The position numbers were made by a program, and so were the translations under genes. From Capronia americana (lineage: Eukaryota; Ascomycota; Eurotiomycetes; Chaetothyriales; Herpotrichiellaceae), in the NCBI GenBank assembly GCA_016110215.1, contig JADWQD010000003.1, positions 992,001 through 1,056,000 on the forward strand: DNA of 64,000 nucleotides. The letters are read 5' to 3'. Below are positions 31,290-42,400 of the stretch, piece by piece; the first letter of the stretch is position 1; the number at the start of each line of letters is the position of its first letter. The notes under the pieces were generated by a model, which was given only the letters and a program-made list of their open reading frames with translations, was not told the DNA's origin and did no database searches.

Positions 31290-34200
31290 TACTCCGTACG
31301 AGGTGAGGTAGGTGTGACATGGGCCTATCGGACCGTTGGTCGATCTGTGGGCGGGACCCAAGGGCGAAAGTCTCTACCGCAGCTGCAATCCTTCTGTATT
31401 TCGCGCGACTCATCTCACTGCTGACCTATCGCCGTCCCCTACGTATTGCGTATTGTTTTGCTCCATTGCACCAGCGAGCCCCAAGCCCAATCCGGCATCC
31501 TCAAAACCACTTGGTGTCCTGCTTTACACGGCAATGTGCCCGACACTCCGTCCTGGAAAACCAATGTGATGATGCGAGGTGGGAAAGAGGAAAGCACCTC
31601 TCCACTCAACTCAGCTCAGCTGTCATGATCGTCATTGCCACAGGATGGAGTCCTGAGTTTCGTCGGTTACATCCTAGGTATGGTTCACGAGTGTGATCCG
31701 CACTGTCATCAGCGGCGGATGATCCCTTTGCATGCGGCGTACCTGCGACATCCACGAGTTTGATGGCCATTGATCAACATGACATACGTGTGCTCTGTAT
31801 CCCCTATGCGTGACTGGCCAGTCCTCGTACGTGAGATGCTCGCTTCCAGCAACAGATGCGTGTGAGCCGGCAGGAGGCGGGAAGTCCAATCCCGTCAAAC
31901 AACCTCGCTTATTTTCTCTTCGGATATCAGAGGCCTTCCCATCCGACGATCGTCGAATACGAAACAAGATCGCCGAAAGATCGACTATCGAAGGGCTAGA
32001 ACCACTAACGTGTCGGGCTTTGAAACCGGGTTGCGACCAGTCATGTCGTTCCATCCAACTACTTGAAACCGAAGGGCCTTTGACCGACGGCCATTGGCGA
32101 AGAAATCCTCTGGTGACAGATTTTTCTAAGACTTGATCATCGCCGTAGTAATGATGTGATGATTCTACGAGTAACACTGTGCTCTGTATGGTTGGTTCGG
32201 AACAAGTAAAATGGCCACAATAAGTCGTCTTCGCGTGAGGCGGACAGGAGGGCAGCTCGCCCCTAGCAGTAGCGCCTGCCTCCCTGCAAATTATTTTCAC
32301 CTTTACCTCACCTTTTCTTTACCCGCGTAGGAAGGTCAAATAGCAATAATTGCATGCCAACTCTACCGAGTACTTCTGCCATCTTACACAACACCTCTTC
32401 TACTATACTCGTGCACAGAAGCTGCTGGAAAGACTCGGTTATAACTAAGCGAACTTCGCCGGCCAAAATGGTCGAAGTATCTATCGTACACGCATCAGCC
32501 CGTGAATCGACCGGGACCAGAAGTGAGTAACCAGTCGAATTGTGCGGTCCTGTGCATAGTGCATATCACGCCAGGCGTTGACAGCCGACGGTGAACATGC
32601 GAAGTACGTTGTGCCTCGGAGCCAGCAATCTCGTCAGGCTTGCCGATCGTGGTTCCAAGGCCCTCACTAGCATCAATCTTACTGGAAGATTCTGCCTACC
32701 TACGAGGTACGGGTCGTGACTCAGATAAGTACGGAGTACCGTGTTATTGGTAGTATACAGGTACGGTACTGGTGTACTATGTACTCGTACCCTGCCAAAA
32801 TTGAGGGGCTTGTCTGCTCGAGTACGGACGGCCACCTGGTGTCAGTGTGAGACCTTGATCTCGTGCTGACATTCGGCACCGTCACTTATCCTAGTTGCAC
32901 CCCCCCGCAGTGTCCAGCATTCCAACTTCGGACCTTGTCCTGACCCCGGCTTTAACTAACGGGCGCACTGGCCCTGCACTCGGACCATCTCGTGGCCAAC
33001 AGCGAACCGTGCGCCCACCAGAATCCCAGCAAGAGTCCGCGCCAACTCGCCTCCTACACCGGTTCGTCCGGCCCCAGCAATCTGCAATAGTCCTGAGGAG
33101 ATTCTACCGAGACAACCAGATCCTCCCAGGCGCCAACAGGGCTGTCCTCACGAATGTTACGAATAGGACATGCACAAGCCGATTCGTCGGATCGTGGTAG
33201 TCAGTGGCCGTTGAAAGAACCTAGCCTATTCACTAGGCTTCTAGGACTGTCGGATTCTGGAAAGCAACTCCCCTCCCCCCAGCGATGTACAGTGATTACA
33301 CGGTACTTTGATTCATGTTCGGTAAGCCAATTCTCGCTACTATGTGCAAGTCGACGGCGAGAGGATCATGTCGGCCATCTTTGCATGTCTGCGTCTCCTG
33401 TCTTTGGCTGCACGAGCCTTTTGGACGTCTCTCCCTTTCCACCATCCCAGGTCGTGCCTGGAGCATCCAAGTGCAACCACATTCCTCAAAATACCAGGAT
33501 ACCCCTGGCTGACGACCTCGGGTCCTTCGCGCTACTGTACTCCGGACCTCAGTCCTCGTGCACTGTTCACTGGCCACGCACGGAGAACATACAGCGCTCC
33601 GTCTGCTCTTCGCGAACTCAATCTCCGGCCAGGGCTGAGGCCAGGGCTGAGGCTGCAGACGGACCTTTCTCTCTCTAGGGCCTAAGCCTCATGGTGTTCA
33701 TGCAAAGAGTCGCTTTGGCTCTCGAGTTCGAGGACAACGGCAATAGTTTACGTCTACGGAGTAATGGATGGCCTGTCCAACATCTTGGTGAGCCAATCGT
33801 CCAGCCGGTCGCACTGACGAACTGCCAGGAGCAAGTGTAGACTTCTGTGAAGGTTTCCACCGTGGGTGTACACACCATTCCATCACACTGTCGAATTCAT
33901 GGGTGTCTGGAGTACTCTACGGAGTACAGTTCCCTACACAGTACATTTGTGATTGACCCGCATCGCATCAGAACACAACAGAAGATATTAAATTTTATTC
34001 TCAACCGTTCGCATCGGAAAGACACCACACTTAAGGGTAGGTGCATACCGTGCTGTGCTACCTTCTACATACTCTGTCCTCCCCCAGATCCGAAAACCAG
34101 CTCAACAAATTCGTGTATTCGTTATCCGAAAGTCAGAATTCCCATGCCTCAATTAACCAGTCGAGATCCCAAACCGCAGCATCCCTGCGAGGCGATGCGA

Positions 34201-35968
34201 TGGATGACCCTGTATATAGAACGAGTGCACTGTACAGCCGCGCGAGGTGGTTCACAGTGAGGGCTCGGCCGTGCATGCATGTAGTGTGTACGCAGTAGAG
34301 ACAGCCTGTACCGAGTACAGGAGACTTAGTTCGGGAAAGGATCATTATTCCAGTGCCCAGCCAAGGAAGGGAGCCTTGCTTTGCGTGCAAGATGCGGACT
34401 GTGGTGCTGTATCCGTGACGCCCGACGCCGTCGAACTGGCCATCCCGTCCATTGCACTGCACTGCACTGCACTGCACAGCCAGCATCTTATGTATGTATC
34501 AGGTAAGAGCTCTCACAACGTGTCGCGCACCCGATGATGCCTGACGCCCATTTTCTCTGGTGTCCCTCCGCAGCCACATCAACGGCAGCTCAATTGAAGT
34601 GACATGGGAAGCACTTTCTACGCCCTCTGTCGAGAGAGACAAACCGCACCTCCATATTATGAAGATATTACTGTCGGTGTAGTCGAGTAGTCGAGTCACT
34701 GCTGTGTCCAGGTACATACTGTACTGTGTACTCCGTACCTCGTATGGGTGCTACTACTAGAAAATATCCCACCCACCAAAGCCCGCACTCCAATCCAGCC
34801 CGCGCATCACACGCAGACGCGAACGCAGACGCACACCCACACGCACACCCACGCTGACCGCCCGTGCGGCGGCCCCACGCTCGCTCTCTCGCTCGCTCGA
34901 CCAGCCATTTACTGTACGAGTGAGTACATACAGTACCTGTTCCGTCCATGCGCGCATCCGAAAGCCGAACGCACACACCCTCACCCTCAAAATACTTTCC
35001 TACTACTCGGCTACACTTCCGGGCAATACCAGGTAACGCAATAGGCAAGCAAAGAACAAGCCACACTTTCCCCATGTGTCAAGATCGTCGATTCCCCATC
35101 CAGCTTGCCAGATGCGTTCCGTTGGAGGCGATTGGTCGTCGTCGCTGTGTGCACCGGAGAGTTCCCTCCCCTCCCCTGCCCTTGGTTGGGCCTCGTTTTC
35201 CCTGGTAGGTGGTAGGTGCCTGTCACGCCTGTCTTGTCTGTCTTGTCTGTGAGTCTGTCTGTGAGTCACTCCTGGCTTTCTGTTCGTCCGCGCAATGAAA
35301 ATGAAAAAGGGCGTTGGGGAAACTTTAAACTTTAGTATCACCCTTTTATTTTCCTTTAACGAGGTCGCCGACCGAATGGGGAATGGGCATAGTAAGTAAG
35401 GACATCAATCGATCAATCAGCTGCGATCTTTTTTGCTGGGTCGCGAAGCGAGAGTCTAGTCTTTGATGTACGTACATTTTAATGGACCGTGTACACAGTA
35501 CACAGTAAGCGAGTCTGGTCTATCTGTCTGTTCAGTCAGTCAGTCGAACTAGGAAACGTGGGAGGCAGAGAGGGAAGGAAGAGGACTTGGGGGGAATGAT
35601 GCATCTACAGTACGTGGGTAACGTTAACACGGGCTGTGTACATATTCTGACGGAGGAAACACTGTTTAGTACATACATATCAGATTATGTGGCACGCAAT
35701 TAGTACGAGTACTGTACTATGGAGGAGACCGTGAGGTTAATGCAGTACGAGCAGTACTATCCTATTTCAGTGAATAGTTGGGGATGAGTGAGTGAGGTCT
35801 TCTCTTCACTTGTGCCTGAGTCGATCGCTGTTCCCGACGGAAGTGAGGGAGACATTTCATTGCCTTTCTCTTTCTCTTTCTCTCTTTCTCTTCTTCGCAG
35901 CAGATGCTTCCGCTTCCGCATCCGTATCGACATCTACATCGACATCGACGTGTACTCCGTACTCCGTA
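31290..35968. repeat. Dispersed TACGGAGTA / TACTCCGTA motif family
   Basis: Exact 9-mers lie at 31290-31298, 32730-32738, 33755-33763, 33918-33926, 34729-34737, 35953-35961 and 35960-35968 (the last two overlap). Only one further exact copy was noticed elsewhere in the window, at 8724-8732. Most copies sit inside longer GTAC-flanked near-palindromes such as GTACTCCGTAC. Counting was by eye. Confidence 0.7.
34455..34477. repeat. ACTGC pentanucleotide repeat
   Basis: Four to five consecutive ACTGC units in the gene-free region between flbD and the carbonic anhydrase gene. Confidence 0.85.
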
Positions 35969-36146
35969 CAGACACAGTGATTAAATACGCTGCGAAGGAC
36001 AATTGTAATTGTGGTTGCCCGCGCCCGACTCGGAAATAATCTCGAGGGCTTCCTCTCCTCGCAACGATGGACTTGCCCTTCCTTCTACAGTATCGCTGCA
36101 CGGCATAGGATAATCCTCTTTGTACATAGCAAAAAGTCCATGCATG

Positions 36147-36203
36147 TCTTGTCTTCATGAGCAGCGATGTCACGCATATCTTGTCTTCATGAGCAGCGAC
36201 GTG
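36147..36203. repeat. 32-bp tandem duplication
   Basis: TCTTGTCTTCATGAGCAGCG occurs at 36147-36166 and again starting at 36179, a period of 32 bp. The second copy diverges after about 22 bases. Confidence 0.8.
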
Positions 36204-36591
36204 AAGCCCGAAAATGCTCGGACTTTCGGTTCATGGTACTAAAAGAATAGCCAACGACGGTACGGGGTGACCAGTCGGCGTCACCATTGACACGTACCTA
36301 ACAGTAATACTACTCGCTTCACATGGCCGTGTTGACCAGCGAATACCGCACGGCAGTTTACCTCCATGTACCATGCATGATCTTCGTACCGTGCCGTCGT
36401 CCTACAATGTGATTCACTTGTCGCCTGGACCTTGGAGAGCACTTACTGACACTTTCGTCAGGTTGTCGCTGTGGCCTTGCGTGTGCTACTGGCGTCCTCC
36501 CTCGCGCGGATCTGGCAGACCAGTCTAAGCAATTTCGTCGACCTGCTCAGCCAGACGAGAGGTTGCAATGATGCGGCGCATCAAAGTGTAA

Positions 36592-37548
36592 TCAATTGTT
36601 CGTGCTATTACTACACAACTCATCCGCAGCATTCTGCAGCAGGTTGACCCCTCCGAGGAAATCCTGCGTATACCTCGCGTTATACTTGATGACCTTCTTG
36701 ACAGAGAGCCAGGTCGGCAGATCAATGTACAGCAACTCGGTGCTGATAAGCCAATCCACATTCTCCGTACACGGCGGTGTGGTAAGCGAGCCATTATATC
36801 TGTTACTTCCCTGTCAGACTTCCAGCGTCGCTTCATTCAAGACCGACTGACGTACGTACCTATAGACCGGAGAACTCTCAAACTTGTCTATCAATTCGCC
36901 GAACGCGAGGGCAGGAGACATGACAGCCTGACCGGGCACGGCAATGTCTTGGATGGCTGAGAAGACGGCTTCCAACACCGAGTCCGTACAGCCGGGAGAC
37001 TCGCACAGTTCGACCAGGAAGGCCACCACGGCAAACTGCTTGGCTGTGCGAGACGGGTCAGCAGCCCGGTCGTTCAGTGTCAACAGCGACGTGGAGATAC
37101 CCTCGGATTCAAACACCCAATGCATCTCCATCGGGTAGAACTCGTCGTTGACCCGATGCTCTGCCGGAGTATGAAAATGGAACTGAGCCAGCGAATATGA
37201 GATCCCCGAAGTCATGTCGACGAGTGAGCCATTGACAACGACCTCGACGTTTGTGCCGAGATTCTCAAACTCTGCTCCGTCGGGATAGTCCTGCACTGTC
37301 CAGTTCAAGGTGGAACCCTGCACCGAGGAGATGGTGGAATTGACAACAATGGGCGATTGATTGGTTCCTTTCTCGCACGCGATGTTGGCCGTCTTATTGA
37401 GACCGTACCAATTCAGCGGTCCTCTCAGGGCATCGTACCCGAATGTCGATACCGTGAAGTTTGGAAGGCGTGGGAACGCAGAGGTGCCGTGCGCGCAGTT
37501 GGCGACGACCTTGCCTATGAAAGCAGCGACAACGAGAGGTGCGAGCAT
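36592..37548 (-). CDS. Secreted alpha-carbonic anhydrase
   Basis: Exons 37548-36860 and 36799-36592 join across a 60-nt intron (GTACGT...ACAG), restoring SSPVYRYNGSLTTPPC. The product has about 298 residues. Residues 1-17 are a hydrophobic signal peptide. Family marks are GPLNWYGL, NQSPIVV and QFHFHTPAEH with His124 and His126, EMHWVF with His143, and GSLTTPPCTE in exon 2. The three histidines are the expected zinc ligands. Several NxS/T sites (for example NSTIS, NGSLV, NGSLT) suggest glycosylation in the secretory path. The enzyme interconverts carbon dioxide and bicarbonate outside the cell or in the wall. It is flanked by long intergenic regions on both sides. Confidence 0.94.
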
Positions 37549-39408
37549 GATAAACCAGACCAGGCCAGGCCAGGCCAGGAAGGGCAGAAATTCCGGGCGG
37601 GAGGAGAGAGTGCATATCGCGAGGACAAGTGGATGGCATTATAGCAATTGGCCATCAGCCGCATACCATACACCATCATCTCTGTCAAAACATTGACCCG
37701 GAGACCGAAGGACTGAATGCTGCAAAGACTCCGGGGGTGTCGCGCTCGCTGGCCGCATCGTCATGATCCAGGGTACTCGCTGGAATAGTGGCAGCTAGCC
37801 AGCGAAGATCCCTCCCCAGCCCTAGAGACGAAACTATACTGTACACTGGGTTTCAAGGAAGGCGTCTCACAGCGGGTACGGGGTAAAAGACTGGGGAACG
37901 GTGCCCACCATTACCACCTGACGGTGTGAGCGAGTGAGCGGGTGAGTGACAGTGGAGAGATAGATACATAACCCCGGGCTGCCCCGGAAAGGCGGGCTGC
38001 ACTCCAAGGGGTCAGCTCAGTGAACACGCAGGTACGCACGGACGCATATTGGGTACAGTCAGAGTACAAGTATCTAGTAAAGTACTGAGTAGTTGAGGAT
38101 CGTGGAGAAAGGCGTCTCTTCGAAAGGGAAGTAGCGCTGACTTCGTCGTCGTGCGGCATATTGTTTAGCCTGCCACGTCTGCGGACCGACTACGGACTAC
38201 TACTTGTCGACTGACACACTGGCGGTAACGTACCTATATAGTTTAGAGCTCCGTACTCTATATGGAACCCATACTTGTACCCAGCACACGGTCCATAGAA
38301 CTGTGATGTTGTTTGTACATTACAGTAGAACGTGTCCTGAAAACGTGCGGATGACCAGCTCCAGTATCCAGTATCCAGAATACAAGGCAATGTTGAGTTC
38401 AACCACCGAGCAGCGTGAGAAAGGGTAGGATACTAACAGCAATACGCTGCTGACACTCGCTCATTCATCCATCCATTCATTCACTCATCCCTCCATGCAG
38501 CGCCATCACCCACTCTTCAAGCAGTCGAGGACGGGGCAAACAACGGACTCGCTCACGGACTATTCACAGTTAGAAGCGTATCGGATCGAATCGAGTCGAA
38601 CCGAGATGGCGAGGAGGAACACGCCCTTCGGCTGAAGGAAACGGGTTGTCGAGAACCTCTTCTCCCGGCACATACCATTCAACGTTAGTGTTGTTCACAT
38701 TGGATAGACTGTATGCCCACATACCACGCGCTGACGACGGCGGAAGAAGACACGAAACTCGGTTGGGCTGTGCAGTAGAAGTACTCGTATTGTTCTGTAC
38801 TGTTGAACAAGCATCGACGCTCGACCACGACTGTGGTGGGAACACACTTGCTTTGCGGGATTGTGCACCGAATCGTGGCAACATCTCTGGAGTTGTATTT
38901 TACTTATCGCTACAGAGCACATACGTCTCATGGTACTCTAAACTGGAAACGCAAAGAAGAGCCTCGAAGGGGAGAAGTGAAGTGAATTCGTGTCACGCAG
39001 CGTGTGCTTGGAAGCAATATGCCACACAACTCCGGCTGCGTCCATGGTGGCGCCAGAAGCAACAGATGCTCAGTACGCACCTGGATGAAAACGCCTGCTC
39101 GCTTGCTAAGAAACCACAGACCAAACCACAAACCACACATTCAACATACCCATCCCTCTCGGGTCCGGGGCAAGAAATTCTTCCCTCCGATCAGTCAGTC
39201 GCGTTGAGACAGTACTATACTTTTCTTGCCCATTCCAATTCCCTGTCCTTAGCACACGATACACGCATACCTCGTCAACCGGTCTGATTCTGTGTGCCCG
39301 GTGGCTTGTTCCATGTCATAAGTCGTGATAGCGTCGTGTGCCGCTCTGAAAATGCATAAGTATCTTTCAGCTTGGTGGAACATCGCTCAGGATGATTCCT
39401 CCGGCCGT
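37549..39408. other. 1.9 kb intergenic region
   Basis: This lies between the start of the carbonic anhydrase gene and the end of the OGT gene. Contents include a CAGGC array at 37561-37580, just upstream of the carbonic anhydrase ATG, and CATTCATCC-type repeats near 38462-38495. An open frame of 213 codons at 38646-39287 has no recognisable content. No gene is called. Confidence 0.55.
37561..37580. repeat. CAGGC repeat in the carbonic anhydrase leader
   Basis: Three to four CAGGC units lie 13-32 bp upstream of the carbonic anhydrase start codon, so probably within its transcribed leader or core promoter. Confidence 0.75.
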
Positions 39409-42400
39409 TCATAACCAAATATCGCCGCCTTCCCCCTTCTCCCACTTTTTCCATGCAGACCAGTACGCCGTCTCCAAGTCCGTGACCCACCGCTTCGTGT
39501 CAAAGAGCCGACTCGTCCATCTGCCTTCCCACAGCATACGCCTCAAATCCATCAGCCTTCCTCTGCCGTGGCCGAGTTTCTGTCCATTCGACTCGCTCGA
39601 CGGATATCTCAGACCCTGCGCTAACTCAATCGCAACGTCGATGTATTGTCTTTCGCTTCGGACAAGCAGATCCCTCCTTGCTTCATCGCCCTCGCGGCCC
39701 GCGGGTAGCGCGCTCGCTACGATGCTGCCGGCCATGCGACTGCACATCTTATATTTCCACTTCCCCCAGGTAATGATGGGTGTGCCAGACCACACCGTGT
39801 CGGCGGCAGTCGTGTGCGCATTGCATTCTGGCGTGTCGAGGAACAGGTCGACTACCGAGGCGCGTGTTATATGAGCTCCCTTTGCAGCCACGTCGGTGAA
39901 TATGATACGATCAGCGACTTGTTTGCCGGCCCATTTCTCGGCGTAGCGTTTCAAGTTCTGCTCGCCAAGGTCTGGGAACCGCAGTAACCACAATATCGCA
40001 TTAGGAACGGCCTTCAGGATTTGGAGGTACATATCGAAGGTGGCCGGGTCGATTTTGTACAGTTGATTGAAGTTGCCCAAGACCACGGCCGTATTGGACA
40101 GGGATGGGAACATCTCTTTCCTCAGTTTCCAGCGGTTTGCTTGTTCTTGTTCCCAAGCTGCTTCGCGACTGAGACGGTCTTTGAAATTTGGCGGTCCCTT
40201 CTCCACATCAGGTGCACTTTGCTTGTGATCCACACAGAAGAACGTGTCGCGCGCAAAGATGACGTTCTCGGAGTAGACCCAATCCTCGACATCCTCGACA
40301 CAGGAGTCCGGCCGGAGTTTGTCTTCAATGTCCACATTCCGCCGCCAGGGGGACAGCGTATCGGGTGGGACCGAGATCGTATCGGCGAAGACATAATCGC
40401 ACCATTCAGCTCCCAGAGTGCCAGCGAATCCCATGAACGACATATGGATCGGTGCAGGTCGAGCTGCGAACACCTCGTTGCGCGCACCTCGAGTATACCC
40501 GTTGAGGTTTACCAAGATGTGAACATTGTCTTGGACGATTTGATTGACGAGACGTTCGACGCTCCATGTCGATGCATCGTGAAATAGAGGAGCTTCCTGT
40601 TCGATCTGATGTCGGTGGATGGAGCCATCCGAGGCTGTTGTTGCATAACATATAGCCCGTACTCGAGACGTGTCGTGCAGGCCGAAGACTGACTGCATCA
40701 GATGTGCGAGAGGATGGTTGTTGAAATCTGAGCTGACATAGCCGACATTTAAGCACGGACTCGGCGGTGATGGTGGAGGAAACACAGTCGCTGGAAGCCA
40801 CGCAGACCGAAGGGTGCAAACCGAGATGCGCAAGGCATTCCGCTGTGAGATCTGTCGAATCTGCTTCGCCGAGAGAGGAGCCGTGAATGTGTGGAAGGGT
40901 AGCACTGTTGGAGCGGATGGCGGCGACAGAGCATTGGGGAGATATGGTCGCGCGTACTTTCGCGCAGGATACTCCCTTCGATGCTTGTAGCGATCCTGGT
41001 ACCATTGCCAGCCAATTTGGCGGATTGCACGTTCAACCAACCGCACAATTCGGGACCCTTCCCATCTCTGGCCGGACCAGTATCGCAGCGCTTGCCGCAC
41101 GGATTCCAGGGCGCGAGTTCGTCCGCTGTCATCCGAAGACTGCCTGTGCAAGGTCAGTTGAAGTGCCAGTGAATCGATGACAGCAGAGGTCAAGGTCCCG
41201 CAGCCCCAGGTCTCGCCGTCCTTGAGTTGCTTTTCGACGATTTCGACCACTCGGTTGATCCATCCGTAAGGTCGCGTTGGCTCTTGCTTCATGCCTCGCT
41301 CGTCCACGTGCAGGCGGTCGCGCATAAAGTCACTGGCACACACTCCTCCACGGCCGTCCCAGCTGCATACCGAGTTCAGTGCCGTTGCCAGACCACATAC
41401 TGCTTCGGCAAAATCCGGGTTTGCGGCAACTGCGCGCTTGTAGTACGCAATCGCGTCAGCTACCCGACCTTGGTCCTTGACAGCATTTGCCAGGTTCGCC
41501 AGTGCTATGTCGAAGTTTCCGTCGCAGCTCACAGCCCTTTCGTACATCTTGATCGCAGCGCCTAATTGACCGATGTCCTTGAGCAAGCTGCCCAGGTTTG
41601 TGAAGAGATGAGCGTGCTTCTGATCGATGTTGAGACCGAAATTGTAGTACATCAACGCAAGTGAGATACCCGTGCCAGCAACGACTCCCGGAATATTCGA
41701 GATCTGCGAAAAGTGCGAATCCACAAGGTGGTCTGGATGTACACTTTGCTGCACGCCAGCAAGGAGGATCCCAACGTTGTTCGCCGTCGAGGGGCTCCTT
41801 TGGAGCGAAAGGGACAAATAGTACAATGCCAAAATCTCTCTGGTCGTTGGCGACTTCAGGCTCCCAATTTCCATTGCATTGGACATGCCATCCTGATAAA
41901 TCTTGGCAAGTGAGAGCAGAGAATTGCTCGTCGTCGAGATTGCAGCCTGTACGGCAAAAGGAGGGGTCACGTATTCGAGTCCTGGTAAGTTCCCTTCCGG
42001 TGGAAACATATGCCTGGCAGTGGCTTCAGCCTGATCAGGCGCAAGCAGGATGGGTTCCTTGCTTTCGAGCTTCACTCGGACATATTCCCGATCTCGAATG
42101 TTGCATAGACAAGCAGCCAGAATGTCGTTGATTAGTCCTCTGATTCCTTGTTTTCTTTGGCCTGTGGAGATCAAAACAGCGTCTTCGAACGCGGCGGCAG
42201 CTGCGTGATTCTGCCCCAAGGCATAGAGCATGTTTCCTTTGGCATGAACAAGAGCCAACATCCGACCATTGTCGACCCCGGCGATGGCATAACCGCTTGT
42301 GCCATAACCCGGAGGTTGGGCTTCGGTGGTAGAATTGATGCTCTGGTTGCTTCGATCGACGTCGTAGTCGTACTGGGCGGTGTCGTAAGAGGCAACTGTG

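Larger units (their letters stand above)
29898..36591. other. 6.7 kb gene-free, repeat- and GTAC-rich region
   Basis: No recognisable gene is seen. The stretch is dense in simple repeats: GACCTT at 30326-30349, CGCTTGAA at 30790-30830, ACTGC at 34455-34477, CTGTCTTGT near 35229-35265, a CT tract near 35862-35892 and a 32-bp tandem at 36147-36203. Seven copies of TACGGAGTA or its complement TACTCCGTA occur between 31290 and 35968. The longest open frames (31674-32300 minus, 208 codons; 33154-33678 plus, 174 codons) have no family signature and look accidental. Confidence 0.55.

Noticed and set aside
31674..32300. 208-codon minus-strand frame
   Set aside because: No family signature, no convincing start context, and a shadow frame of 108 codons on the other strand; expected by chance in 6.7 kb of moderate GC DNA.
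33154..33678. 174-codon plus-strand frame
   Set aside because: Composition is irregular, it overlaps other frames on both strands, and part of it is a short CCAGGGCTGAGG-type repeat.
36800..36859. Carbonic anhydrase ending by read-through (VRQSVLNEATLEV)
   Set aside because: This is intron sequence; splicing restores the conserved GSLTTPPC exon.
38646..39287. 213-codon plus-strand frame between carbonic anhydrase and OGT
   Set aside because: No recognisable domain and biased, low-order composition; not supported as a gene.
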